Shown: positions 1-5,109, numbered from the stretch's first letter. The stretch: 5,109 nt of DNA from Frankiales bacterium (GCA_025965495.1 JAOPWW010000103.1:1-5109); one strand, 5' to 3'. Numbers and translations are program-made. Notes: generated by a model not told the origin, from the sequence alone.

Positions 1-453
1 CCGCACGCCTACGTCCCGGGGGAGCGGCTGCGCCTGGAGGCCTACCGCCGCCTCGCCAGCGCCACCGACGACGCCGCGATCGACGCCGTCAGGGCCGAGC
101 TGGTCGACCGGTACGGCCCCGTCCCGACGCCGGTCGAGAACCTGCTCGCCGTCGCCCGCTTCCGGGCGGTCGCCAAGTCCTACGGCCTGACCGAGGTCGC
201 GCTGCAGGGCAGTCAGGGCGTGCGGTTCGCCCCGCTGCAGCTCAAGGAGAGCCAGGAGATGCGGCTCAAGCGCCTCTACCCCGGCACCGTCGTCAAGCCG
301 GCGGTCGGCACGGCGCTGGTGCCGACGCCGAAGACCGCCCGGGTCGGAGGGCAGCCCCTGCGCGACGTCGCCCTCCTGGAGTGGGCCGGCCAGCTGCTCG
401 AGGCGGTGCTCGGCGACAGCCTCGTCGCGGCCGGTGCCGCCGCAGCGCGCTGA
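1..453 (+). CDS. mfd: Transcription-repair coupling factor Mfd, C-terminal part (5' end outside window)
   Basis: Mfd is a cytoplasmic ATP-driven DNA translocase. It pushes stalled RNA polymerase off damaged DNA and recruits UvrA for nucleotide excision repair. Only the last 150 residues are here, open at the left edge and ending in TGA at 451-453. They match the C-terminal TRCF domain: it begins PHAYVPGERLRLEAYRRLA, followed by the typical ELVDRYGPVP segment (about residues 33-42 of the fragment) and the ENLLAVARFRAVAKSYGL helix. In the family this domain packs against the UvrA-binding region and holds the enzyme in an inhibited state. The helicase motifs and the RNA polymerase-interacting domain must lie upstream of the window. 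The tail after about residue 140 is alanine-rich and looks unconserved. The next gene follows after 44 bases on the same strand. I am confident from the domain pattern; nothing looks broken. Confidence 0.93.
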   Translation, partial: PHAYVPGERLRLEAYRRLASATDDAAIDAVRAELVDRYGPVPTPVENLLAVARFRAVAKSYGLTEVALQGSQGVRFAPLQLKESQEMRLKRLYPGTVVKPAVGTALVPTPKTARVGGQPLRDVALLEWAGQLLEAVLGDSLVAAGAAAAR

Positions 454-454
454 C

Positions 455-460
455 TACCCT
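455..460 (+). promoter_or_regulatory. Candidate -10 element (TACCCT) upstream of the PPIase lipoprotein gene
   Basis: TACCCT fits the actinobacterial TANNNT -10 pattern and lies just after the mfd stop, 37 bases before the GTG of the next gene. This would give a leader of about 30 bases that includes the GAAGGGA ribosome site at 481-487. No TTGAC-like -35 hexamer is visible at the usual spacing (around 432-437). In GC-rich DNA such a hexamer can occur by chance, so this is only a candidate. Read-through from mfd is equally possible. Confidence 0.25.
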
Positions 461-497
461 CACCTCCACCACACCGTCCTGAAGGGACACTGAGCAC

Positions 498-1646
498 GTG
501 ACCCGCACCGTCCGCCTCGTCGCGGCCCCCGTCCTGTCCGTCCTGCTCCTGTCCGCCTGCGGCGGCGCGCCCCTGCGGGCCGGGGCAGCGGCCACCGTCG
601 GGGACACCCGGATCACCACGACGGCCCTGCAGCAGGTGGTCGACCGGGGCCTGGCCGACCCGCAGGCGCAGCAGCAGCTCGGCGCGGACCGGGCGGCCTT
701 CCAGCGCCAGGTGCTCTCCCGGATGATCACAGGCGACCTGCTCGCGACCGCGGCCGCCGAGAAGGGCGTCAGCGTCTCGCCGGGCGAGGTCGACGCGCGC
801 CTCGCCGAGTTCGCCAGCCAGCTCGGCGGCCAGAAGCAGCTCGAGACGCAGGCGGCGCAGAGCGGCATCGCGGCGAAGGACCTGCGGGGCTTCGTCCACG
901 ACCTCACGCTGAACGACAAGCTCGGCGACGCGCTCGTCGCGGGCCAGACCGTCCCGCCGGCCCAGCTCCAGGCGCTCTACCAGCAGAACATCGCGATGTT
1001 CGACCAGGTCGTCGCCCGGCACATCCTGCTCAAGACCGCGGCCGAGGCCCAGCAGGTCCTCGCCACCGTCCGCAAGGACCCGTCGCAGTTCGCCGCGATC
1101 GCCAAGGCGCGCTCGCTCGACGAGGGCAGCAAGGCCCGCGGCGGCGAGCTCGACCCCGCTGGCCGCGGCGCGTACGTCCCGCAGTTCGAGAACGCGCTGT
1201 TCAGCGCCAAGCCGGGCCAGTACGGCGTCGTCCAGACCCAGTTCGGGTTCCACGTCTACAACCTGCTCGAGCGCCGCACCACCACCCTCGCGCAGGCCAC
1301 GCCGCAGCTGCGCCGGCAGGCCCTGCAGGCCCCGCGCGAGGCGGCGATCACGGCGTTGCTGCAGCAGACCGCCCGCAAGGAGCAGGTCCGGGTCAGCCCG
1401 CGCTTCGGCCGCTTCGACACCAAGACCGTCACCGTCGTGGACAGCGCGGCCAAGGGCCCCGGCGTCGTCAGCTCGCCCGCCGCCGTGGGCGGGGCCGCGA
1501 CCCCGGGCGCCGTGCCCGTCGACCCGCAGCAGGGCGCTCAGCAGGGCGCGGACGGCAGCGTCCCCCAGCAGGCCCCCCAGCAGGCGCCCCAGCAGGCCCC
1601 GCAGGAGGTCCCCCAGGAGCAGGCCCCGGCCACTCCGGCGTCGTGA
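498..1646 (+). CDS. SurA/PrsA-like peptidyl-prolyl cis-trans isomerase lipoprotein
   Basis: This 382-residue protein is probably an extracytoplasmic chaperone and foldase, anchored by lipid to the outer face of the membrane. Residues 1-21 form a lipoprotein signal peptide: basic start, hydrophobic core, lipobox LSAC with Cys21 as the lipidated residue. Residues about 32-160 are helical and resemble the SurA N-terminal chaperone domain. Residues about 170-258 are a parvulin (PPIC) rotamase domain, opening with ARHILLKT (His175), with a GGELDPAGRGAYVPQFENAL centre and ending FGFHVYNLLERR (His252). Residues about 320-382 are a Pro/Gln/Ala-rich tail with short repeats, probably unstructured. The GTG at 498 is chosen because it gives an intact signal peptide and has GAAGGGA about 10 bases upstream. 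The stop overlaps the mazG start. In a single-membrane organism a PrsA-like role is more likely than the outer-membrane role of SurA; that is inference. Confidence 0.87.
   Translation: MTRTVRLVAAPVLSVLLLSACGGAPLRAGAAATVGDTRITTTALQQVVDRGLADPQAQQQLGADRAAFQRQVLSRMITGDLLATAAAEKGVSVSPGEVDARLAEFASQLGGQKQLETQAAQSGIAAKDLRGFVHDLTLNDKLGDALVAGQTVPPAQLQALYQQNIAMFDQVVARHILLKTAAEAQQVLATVRKDPSQFAAIAKARSLDEGSKARGGELDPAGRGAYVPQFENALFSAKPGQYGVVQTQFGFHVYNLLERRTTTLAQATPQLRRQALQAPREAAITALLQQTARKEQVRVSPRFGRFDTKTVTVVDSAAKGPGVVSSPAAVGGAATPGAVPVDPQQGAQQGADGSVPQQAPQQAPQQAPQEVPQEQAPATPAS
1563..1610 (+). repeat. 12-base tandem repeat encoding PQQA units in the PPIase C-terminal tail
   Basis: Four consecutive 12-base units encode Pro-Gln-Gln-Ala three times and then Pro-Gln-Glu-Val. 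The first three differ at a single base (final C, G, C). The fourth has diverged, and a related Pro-Gln-Glu-Gln stretch follows up to about 1622. The unit is a whole number of codons, so gain or loss of copies would change tail length without breaking the frame. It lies in the low-complexity tail of the lipoprotein, close to the mazG start. Confidence 0.8.
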
Positions 1647-2614
1647 CGGCAGGGGGGGTCCTGCTCGTCGTCGCGTCCCCGCGGACGCCGCCGGGCGTCC
1701 TGACCTGGCCGGCGTGGCAGGCGCTCCGGTCCGGGCCGGTGTCGGTCGGAGACGTGGCGCACCCGCAGGTGCCGTTCCTGCGCGACGCCGGTGTCGACGT
1801 CGTCGCCGTGCCGCGCCCCGAGGCGGCCGCGGACCTGCGCACCGGCTACGGCGGGGAGGCCGCCCCTGGCGACGTCGCGCTCGCCCGCGACCTGCACGCC
1901 CGTGCGGCGGCCGGGGAGCACGTCGTCTGGCTGGCCGACGCCGCGGCCGACGCCGGCCTGGTGCGGGCCCTCGGCGACCTGTCCGCGCGCGACGCCGCCG
2001 TCCCGCTCGAGGTCGTCTACGGCTCCTACGACCCGCCCGGCAGCCACCTGCTCGACGTCGTCGCGCTGATGGACCGGCTGCGGAGCCCGGGCGGCTGCCC
2101 GTGGGACGCCGAGCAGACCCACGCCAGCCTCAAGAAGCACCTGCTCGAGGAGGCCTACGAGGCCTACGAGGCGCTCGAGGACGGCGACGTCGAGGCGCTG
2201 CGCGAGGAGCTCGGCGACGTCCTGCTGCAGGTCGTGTTCCACGCCCGCATCGCGAGCGAGAGCGCGTGGGGCATCGACGACGTCGCCGACGACCTCGTCG
2301 CCAAGCTCGTCCGCCGGCACCCCCACGTGTTCGCCGGCGCCTCCGCCGACGACCTCGAGGGCAGCTGGGAGCGGCTCAAGGCCGCCGAGGGCCGCACCCC
2401 CACCAGCGGCGTCCCGATGGGGCAGCCGGCCCTCGCGCTCGCCGCCGCCCTGCAGAAGCGGGCTGCCCGGGCCGGGCACGAGGTGCCGGCCTACGACGGC
2501 CTCGGCGGCGCGCTCTGGGAGCTGGTCCGGCGCTGCCGGGAGGCCGGCGTCGACCCCGAGGAGGAGCTGCGGGCCGTCGCCCGGGCCTTCCGGGACGCCC
2601 TCGCGGCAGAATGA
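1643..2614 (+). CDS. mazG: Nucleoside triphosphate pyrophosphohydrolase MazG
   Basis: MazG is a cytoplasmic, metal-dependent enzyme that cleaves (d)NTPs to NMP and pyrophosphate, removing damaged nucleotides and moderating stress signalling. The 323-residue product has a poorly conserved N-terminal region (about 1-130), then the hallmark MDRLRSPGGCPWDAEQTHASL (143-163), the metal-binding EExxE (Glu169, Glu170, Glu173) and ExxD (Glu189, Asp192), and KLVRRHPHVF (221-230). A second MazG half would be expected after about residue 262. Only its edges are present (LALAAALQKRAARAGHEVP, then a helix near GVDPEEELRAVARAF), with no second EExxE, so one catalytic site per chain is expected. I recall this shortened form as common in actinobacterial MazG of similar length. 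The GTG at 1643 overlaps the upstream stop as GTGA, and no good ribosome site lies nearby, so translation is probably coupled to the lipoprotein gene. Confidence 0.93.
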   Translation: MTAGGVLLVVASPRTPPGVLTWPAWQALRSGPVSVGDVAHPQVPFLRDAGVDVVAVPRPEAAADLRTGYGGEAAPGDVALARDLHARAAAGEHVVWLADAAADAGLVRALGDLSARDAAVPLEVVYGSYDPPGSHLLDVVALMDRLRSPGGCPWDAEQTHASLKKHLLEEAYEAYEALEDGDVEALREELGDVLLQVVFHARIASESAWGIDDVADDLVAKLVRRHPHVFAGASADDLEGSWERLKAAEGRTPTSGVPMGQPALALAAALQKRAARAGHEVPAYDGLGGALWELVRRCREAGVDPEEELRAVARAFRDALAAE

Positions 2615-2618
2615 GGGC

Positions 2619-3191
2619 ATGACGCGCCGCACCGCAGCCCTCCTGCTCTGCCTGCTGCCGCTGGCCGCCTGCGGCACCGACGACGCCGTCGACCCGGTCG
2701 GGCAGGCCTCCCCGACCGCAGCCGCACCGACCAGCGCGGCGACCACCGGCACGGCCACCCTCGTGCTGCTCCCCGACGGCATCGCCCTCCAGCACGACGG
2801 CACCACCGAGAAGATCCCGTTCGGCAGCGGCACGGCGATCGTGGCCCCGGCCCTCGCCGCGACCCTCGGCGAGCCGAAGCAGCAGGTGGTGGAGTGCGGC
2901 CAGGGCTCGCGCACCGATCTCGGCGCGGGCGGCTTCGACGTGCTGTTCGACGGCGAGCGCTTCGTCGGCTGGGACGAGTCCGGGGCCGGCCTCGTGACCG
3001 ACACCGGCCTGAAGGTCGGCTCGACCCGGGCGGAGGTGCAGCAGGCCCTGCCCGGCGTGACGTTCAGCAAGGCGACCCTCGGCGACGAGTTCCTCGGCAG
3101 CCAGGGCGGGCTCGCCGGGTTCCTCGACGGTGCCGCCCCCACCAGCCGCGTCACGGGCCTGACGGGGGGCGAGTCCTGTGTCGTCCGGTGA
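2619..3191 (+). CDS. Small secreted lipoprotein of unknown function
   Basis: I do not recognise the family of this 190-residue protein with certainty. Residues 1-18 are a clear lipoprotein signal: basic MTRR, hydrophobic core, lipobox LAAC with Cys18. An Ala/Thr/Pro-rich linker runs to about residue 46. The folded part (about 47-190) is rich in short strands and Gly turns. It contains GLKVGSTRAEVQQALPG (130-146), a pattern seen in BamE/SmpA-like and other extracytoplasmic lipoproteins, where such a helix-turn segment is common; this is a weak resemblance. Cys93 and Cys187 are the only cysteines in the mature domain and could form a disulfide outside the cell. The ATG lies 4 bases after the mazG stop, with GAGGG only one or two bases before it, so re-initiation from mazG is likely. 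The last 14 bases overlap the next gene. Expression and export are well supported; the role is not. Confidence 0.85.
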   Translation: MTRRTAALLLCLLPLAACGTDDAVDPVGQASPTAAAPTSAATTGTATLVLLPDGIALQHDGTTEKIPFGSGTAIVAPALAATLGEPKQQVVECGQGSRTDLGAGGFDVLFDGERFVGWDESGAGLVTDTGLKVGSTRAEVQQALPGVTFSKATLGDEFLGSQGGLAGFLDGAAPTSRVTGLTGGESCVVR

Positions 3192-3762
3192 CGTCGTCGG
3201 GACCGTCGTGCGGCTGCAGCTGCAGCGCTCCCCGCTCAAGCCCGGTCCCCGCGGCGCCCGCACCTACGACCCCGCGCCCCTGCTCGAGGTCGCGGCGCTG
3301 GACCTCGGCCCGCGCGGCGTCGTCGCCCCCGACGGCGCCCTCGACGCCCACCACGCCGACCACCCGCAGACGCGCAACGTCCGCGGCGGCGTCAACGGCG
3401 TCTCGGTACTGCCCCGGGCGCACTACGACGCGGTCCGCGCGCGGTTCGGCCCGCACGCCGTCGACGGGTGCGCCGGCGAGACGCTGCTTCTGGACACCCC
3501 GGGCCCCCTGACCGAGGCCGACCTCGAGGGCACGCTCCTGCTCGACGTCGTCGACGGCGACCCGCTCGTCCTGACCGGTGTCCAGGCCGCTCCGCCGTGC
3601 GTGGAGTTCAGCCGCTGGCTGCTCCAGCGCGACGCCGACACCCCCGTCGACGACGCCGTCCAGGACGCGCTGACGTTCCTGGCCGACGGTCGCCGCGGCT
3701 TCTACCTGACCGCGCAGGGCACCGGGCGCGTGGTCGCCGGCGCGGTGCTGCGCCGGGGCTAG
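3178..3762 (+). CDS. MOSC-domain-containing protein
   Basis: The 194-residue product has the features of a stand-alone MOSC domain, the C-terminal module of molybdenum-cofactor sulfurases, thought to carry sulfur or metal-sulfur groups through a conserved cysteine. It opens with GTVVRLQLQRSP (8-19). It then has DAHHADHPQTRNV (56-68), the VSVLPRAHYD strand-helix (75-84) and GCAGETLLLD (97-106), which resembles the family's gENL segment. Next come VDGDPLVLTGVQAAPPC (125-141), with Cys141 as the presumed key residue, and GRRGFYLTAQGTGRVVAGAVL (171-191). The family Arg/Pro context around the Cys is kept as APPC. The GTG at 3178 overlaps the lipoprotein gene by 14 bases and follows a GGGGGGCGAG run. 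A GTG at 3208 is possible but would cut the first strand. The substrate is unknown and no molybdenum genes are nearby. The stop overlaps that of the opposite gene. Confidence 0.78.
   Translation: MSSGDVVGTVVRLQLQRSPLKPGPRGARTYDPAPLLEVAALDLGPRGVVAPDGALDAHHADHPQTRNVRGGVNGVSVLPRAHYDAVRARFGPHAVDGCAGETLLLDTPGPLTEADLEGTLLLDVVDGDPLVLTGVQAAPPCVEFSRWLLQRDADTPVDDAVQDALTFLADGRRGFYLTAQGTGRVVAGAVLRRG
3737..3756 (-). terminator. Possible hairpin terminator for the minus-strand gene
   Basis: CCGGCGC (3737-3743) and GCGCCGG (3750-3756) form a perfect 7-base stem with a 6-base loop. For the minus-strand gene ending at 3759 the stem starts two bases after the stop. There is no T tract, and GC-rich stems arise easily by chance here. 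It lies inside the last codons of the MOSC gene. Confidence 0.22.
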
Positions 3763-4061
3763 CGGGCCGCCGGGGACTGTCCGTCCCCGTGCTCGAACAG
3801 GTCGATCGCGACCTCCGCCCCGGTGGAGTCGGGCCCGAGCGGCGGGTGCGCCCCGAGCACGCCCGTGTCCGTGATGGGCGGCGCGTCGAGCGGGTTCGCG
3901 ACGGGGAGGGGCGCCGTCGCGGCGGTCGTCAGCGGCGGCGGTGTGCCCCGGGTCGGGGAGACGCCGGGCGCCCGTCCGGCCAGGCGGGCGAGGCGGGCCC
4001 GGCCCGCAGGGGTCCCGAGCACGGCTCCGGCGACGACGGCGAGCAGCAGGCGCAGCTTCAT
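3759..4061 (-). CDS. Small hydrophobic-leader protein with an LGTxAGR motif, function unknown
   Basis: This 100-residue protein starts at ATG 4061-4059 and stops at 3761-3759. Residues about 3-17 are hydrophobic (KLRLLLAVVAGAVLGT), followed by GRARLARLAGR (20-30), which is basic. The order of a short membrane segment, LGTxAGR and a basic helix resembles a small actinobacterial family of YtxH-like membrane proteins; I recall the motif, not a function. The rest (about 31-100) is Pro/Thr/Ala-rich and then acidic (AEVAIDLFEHGDG), probably unstructured, and either exposed outside or hanging in the cytoplasm. No Shine-Dalgarno-like sequence is visible before the ATG. The next gene diverges after 45 bases, and the 3' end meets the MOSC gene at CTAG. 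A longer reading frame extends upstream to 4844 but only as the antisense shadow of the oxidase gene. I accept it as real because the leader motif is specific and the ATG fits it exactly. Confidence 0.68.
   Translation of the reverse strand: MKLRLLLAVVAGAVLGTPAGRARLARLAGRAPGVSPTRGTPPPLTTAATAPLPVANPLDAPPITDTGVLGAHPPLGPDSTGAEVAIDLFEHGDGQSPAAR
3771..3789 (+). terminator. Possible hairpin terminator for the plus-strand run of genes
   Basis: CGGGGAC (3771-3777) and GTCCCCG (3783-3789) form a perfect 7-base stem with a 5-base loop, beginning 9 bases after the MOSC stop. No T tract follows, but actinobacterial terminators often lack one. It sits within the 3' end of the opposite-strand gene. Confidence 0.3.
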
Positions 4062-4106
4062 GCGGCGGAGGTACCCGCGCCCGGCCGGCCCACCCGGGGT
4101 GGCACC

Positions 4107-5109
4107 GTGGTCGGCGTGGACCTCCGGGAGCGAGCGCAGGCGGTCCTGCCGCCCGAGGTGCTGGCGTACTACGACGGCGCGTCCGGCGACGGGCAGACCG
4201 CGGACGAGGCGACGTCGGCCTGGCGGGCGCACCGGCTGCGGCCGCGGGTGCTCCGGGACGTCAGCAGCGTCGACACCCGGACCTCCGTCGGGGGCGTCGA
4301 CCTCGCCCTGCCGGTGCTGCTCGGGCCGTGTGCCCTGCACGGCCTGGCCCACCCCGACGGCGAGCGCGCGACCGTGGCGGGCGCCGTCGCCGGCGGGTCG
4401 CTCCCGGTCGTGTCGGCCCGCGCGTCGGTCGGGCTCGCCGACATGGACTTGCCGGCAGGCCGCTGGTGGCAGCAGCTGTACGTCCTGCGCGACCGGGGCC
4501 TCACCCGCGAGGTCGCCGGGCAGGCGCGGGAGCGGGGCGCGGCCGCCCTCGTCGTCACCGGGGACGCGCCCGTGCTCGGCCGGCGCCGGGCCGGCAAGGA
4601 GACGCTGGCCGCAGACCAGCGCCGGGCGGCCCCCGGTGTGCCCGACCGGCCCGGGGCGGAGCTCGCCGACGACGTCACCCTCGCCGACGCCGTCGGGCTC
4701 GCCCGGGACACGGGCCTGCCGTTCTGGGTCAAGGGCGTGCTGCGCGCCGACGACGCCCTGCTGGCGGTCGAGGCGGGAGCGGCCGGCGTCGTCGTGTCCA
4801 ACCACGGCGGGCGGCAGCTCGACGGCGCCGTCGCCACGGCGCACGTCCTGCGGGAGGTCGCCCAGGCGGTCGGCGGACGGGCCGGCGTCCTGGTCGACGG
4901 CGGGGTCCGGTCCGGGCGCGACGTCGTCACGGCCCTGGCGCTCGGGGCGGACGCCGTCCTGCTCGGCCGGCGCCGGGCCGGCAAGGAGACGCTGGCCGCG
5001 GACCAGCGCCGGGCGGCCCCCGGTGTGCCGGACCGGCCCGGAGCGGAGCTCGCCGACGACGTCACCCTCGCCGACGCCGTCGGGCTCGCCCGGGACACGG
5101 GCCTGCCGT
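4107..5109 (+). CDS. FMN-dependent alpha-hydroxy-acid oxidase/dehydrogenase, rearranged and cut by the window end
   Basis: The product belongs to the glycolate oxidase / L-lactate dehydrogenase (LldD) family of FMN-binding TIM barrels, which oxidise 2-hydroxy acids to 2-oxo acids. Visible in order: AQAVLPPEVLAYYDGASGD (10-28) with the active-site Tyr pair, RLRPRVLRDVSSVDT (43-57), LPVLLGPCALHGLAHPDGE (69-87), QQLYV (Gln124, Tyr125), VVTGDAPVLGRR (149-160, Asp153), FWVKGVL (Lys209), SNHGGRQLDG (His233, Arg236) and DGGVRSGRDVVTALALGADA (264-283). The family then expects LLGRP and about 60 more residues. Instead, after LLGR (285-288) the protein repeats its own residues 159-205, and the frame is still open at the window end. 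The real C-terminus is therefore missing or displaced. Start is GTG 4107 (GGGGTGG just upstream) or GTG 4116. The gene diverges from the small minus-strand gene. Substrate cannot be assigned. Confidence 0.85.
   Translation, partial: MVGVDLRERAQAVLPPEVLAYYDGASGDGQTADEATSAWRAHRLRPRVLRDVSSVDTRTSVGGVDLALPVLLGPCALHGLAHPDGERATVAGAVAGGSLPVVSARASVGLADMDLPAGRWWQQLYVLRDRGLTREVAGQARERGAAALVVTGDAPVLGRRRAGKETLAADQRRAAPGVPDRPGAELADDVTLADAVGLARDTGLPFWVKGVLRADDALLAVEAGAAGVVVSNHGGRQLDGAVATAHVLREVAQAVGGRAGVLVDGGVRSGRDVVTALALGADAVLLGRRRAGKETLAADQRRAAPGVPDRPGAELADDVTLADAVGLARDTGLP
4573..4722 (+). repeat. Direct repeat, copy 1 (native position inside the oxidase gene)
   Basis: These 150 bases encode residues 157-205 of the oxidase, from LGRR through DTGLP, where this segment belongs in the family (after the VVTxDxPxLGRR strand and before the catalytic VKG strand). 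The same 150 bases recur at 4960-5109, 387 bases downstream. The copies differ at 4613 (A, against G at 5000), 4643 (C, against G at 5030) and 4655 (G, against A at 5042). Confidence 0.95.
4960..5109 (+). repeat. Direct repeat, copy 2 (misplaced, after the LLGR strand; cut by window end)
   Basis: This copy has 147 of 150 bases identical to 4573-4722. It begins in the codon for Leu285, at the point where the native sequence would read LLGRP, and stays in the same reading frame. It continues to the last base of the window, so its true length is unknown. The left boundary is sharp: one base to the left (4959 against 4572) the match fails. The first bases (TGCTCGGCCGG) encode Leu-Gly-Arg, which is natural at both places, so the junction sits in a shared word. 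Confidence 0.95.

Noticed and set aside
276..1253. Minus-strand open frame of 325 codons opposite mfd and the PPIase gene
   Set aside because: The translation is Arg/Ala/Gly/Leu-rich without motifs; the plus strand encodes recognised domains over the same bases.
1714..2622. Plus-strand open frame of 302 codons in another frame of mazG
   Set aside because: The product is almost all Arg, Ala, Gly and Pro, as expected from a shifted frame in GC-rich DNA, while the mazG frame keeps all catalytic residues.
1538..3154. Long minus-strand open frame of 538 codons
   Set aside because: It lies opposite mazG and the lipoprotein gene, both with clear family motifs or signal peptide. Long antisense frames are expected when third positions are nearly all G or C, and its translation shows no domain.
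2376..3263. Minus-strand open frame of 295 codons
   Set aside because: It spans mazG, lipoprotein and MOSC gene boundaries on the other strand and has low-complexity Arg/Gly/Ala content, typical of a shadow.
4062..4106. Two-way promoter between the divergent genes
   Set aside because: I looked for TANNNT and TTGAC-like boxes on both strands and found no fitting pair. GGCCGGCC-type palindromes there are expected from base composition.
4062..4844. Upstream extension of the small minus-strand gene
   Set aside because: The added part is antisense to the oxidase N-terminal region. The ATG at 4061 begins exactly at the membrane-leader motif.
4169..5098. Minus-strand open frame of 309 codons that seems to contain a repeated domain
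   Set aside because: The apparent domain repeat is only the antisense image of the 150-base direct repeat in the oxidase gene; it is not independent evidence for a protein.
4573..5109. Insertion sequence or CRISPR explanation for the direct repeat
   Set aside because: No inverted ends, transposase or short regular spacer pattern is present; the repeated bases are the oxidase's own coding sequence in frame.

Overview
This is a very GC-rich window in which almost every third codon position is G or C. That base use, together with the gene order mfd, SurA/PrsA-like lipoprotein, mazG, points to a high-GC Gram-positive actinobacterium. The genus cannot be told from the sequence alone. The coding strand is packed: starts are mostly GTG, genes overlap or sit a few bases apart, and no stretch over 300 bases lacks a gene.

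Layout. The window opens inside the C-terminal end of the transcription-repair coupling factor Mfd (1-453). After a 44-base gap comes a compact co-directional run: a peptidyl-prolyl isomerase lipoprotein (498-1646), the nucleotide pyrophosphohydrolase MazG (1643-2614), a small lipoprotein of unknown function (2619-3191), and a MOSC-domain protein (3178-3762). A short single-span protein (3759-4061) lies on the opposite strand and meets the MOSC gene at a shared CTAG, so their stop codons overlap. Divergent from it, a gene for an FMN-dependent alpha-hydroxy-acid oxidase/dehydrogenase starts at 4107 and runs off the right edge.

Functionally these are mostly housekeeping genes: DNA repair coupled to transcription, folding of exported proteins, and nucleotide-pool cleaning. 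To these are added a probable molybdenum-cofactor-linked or metal-sulfur domain protein and a 2-hydroxy-acid oxidase. No mobile element, CRISPR array, RNA gene or defence system is visible.

The one truly unexpected structure is at the right end. Bases 4573-4722 reappear at 4960-5109 with only three differences, all silent, exactly 387 bases (129 codons) downstream and in frame. The second copy replaces the normal C-terminal end of the oxidase. It is either an in-frame internal duplication joined at a shared Leu-Gly-Arg coding word or an assembly chimera at a contig end. The rest of the window looks ordinary.
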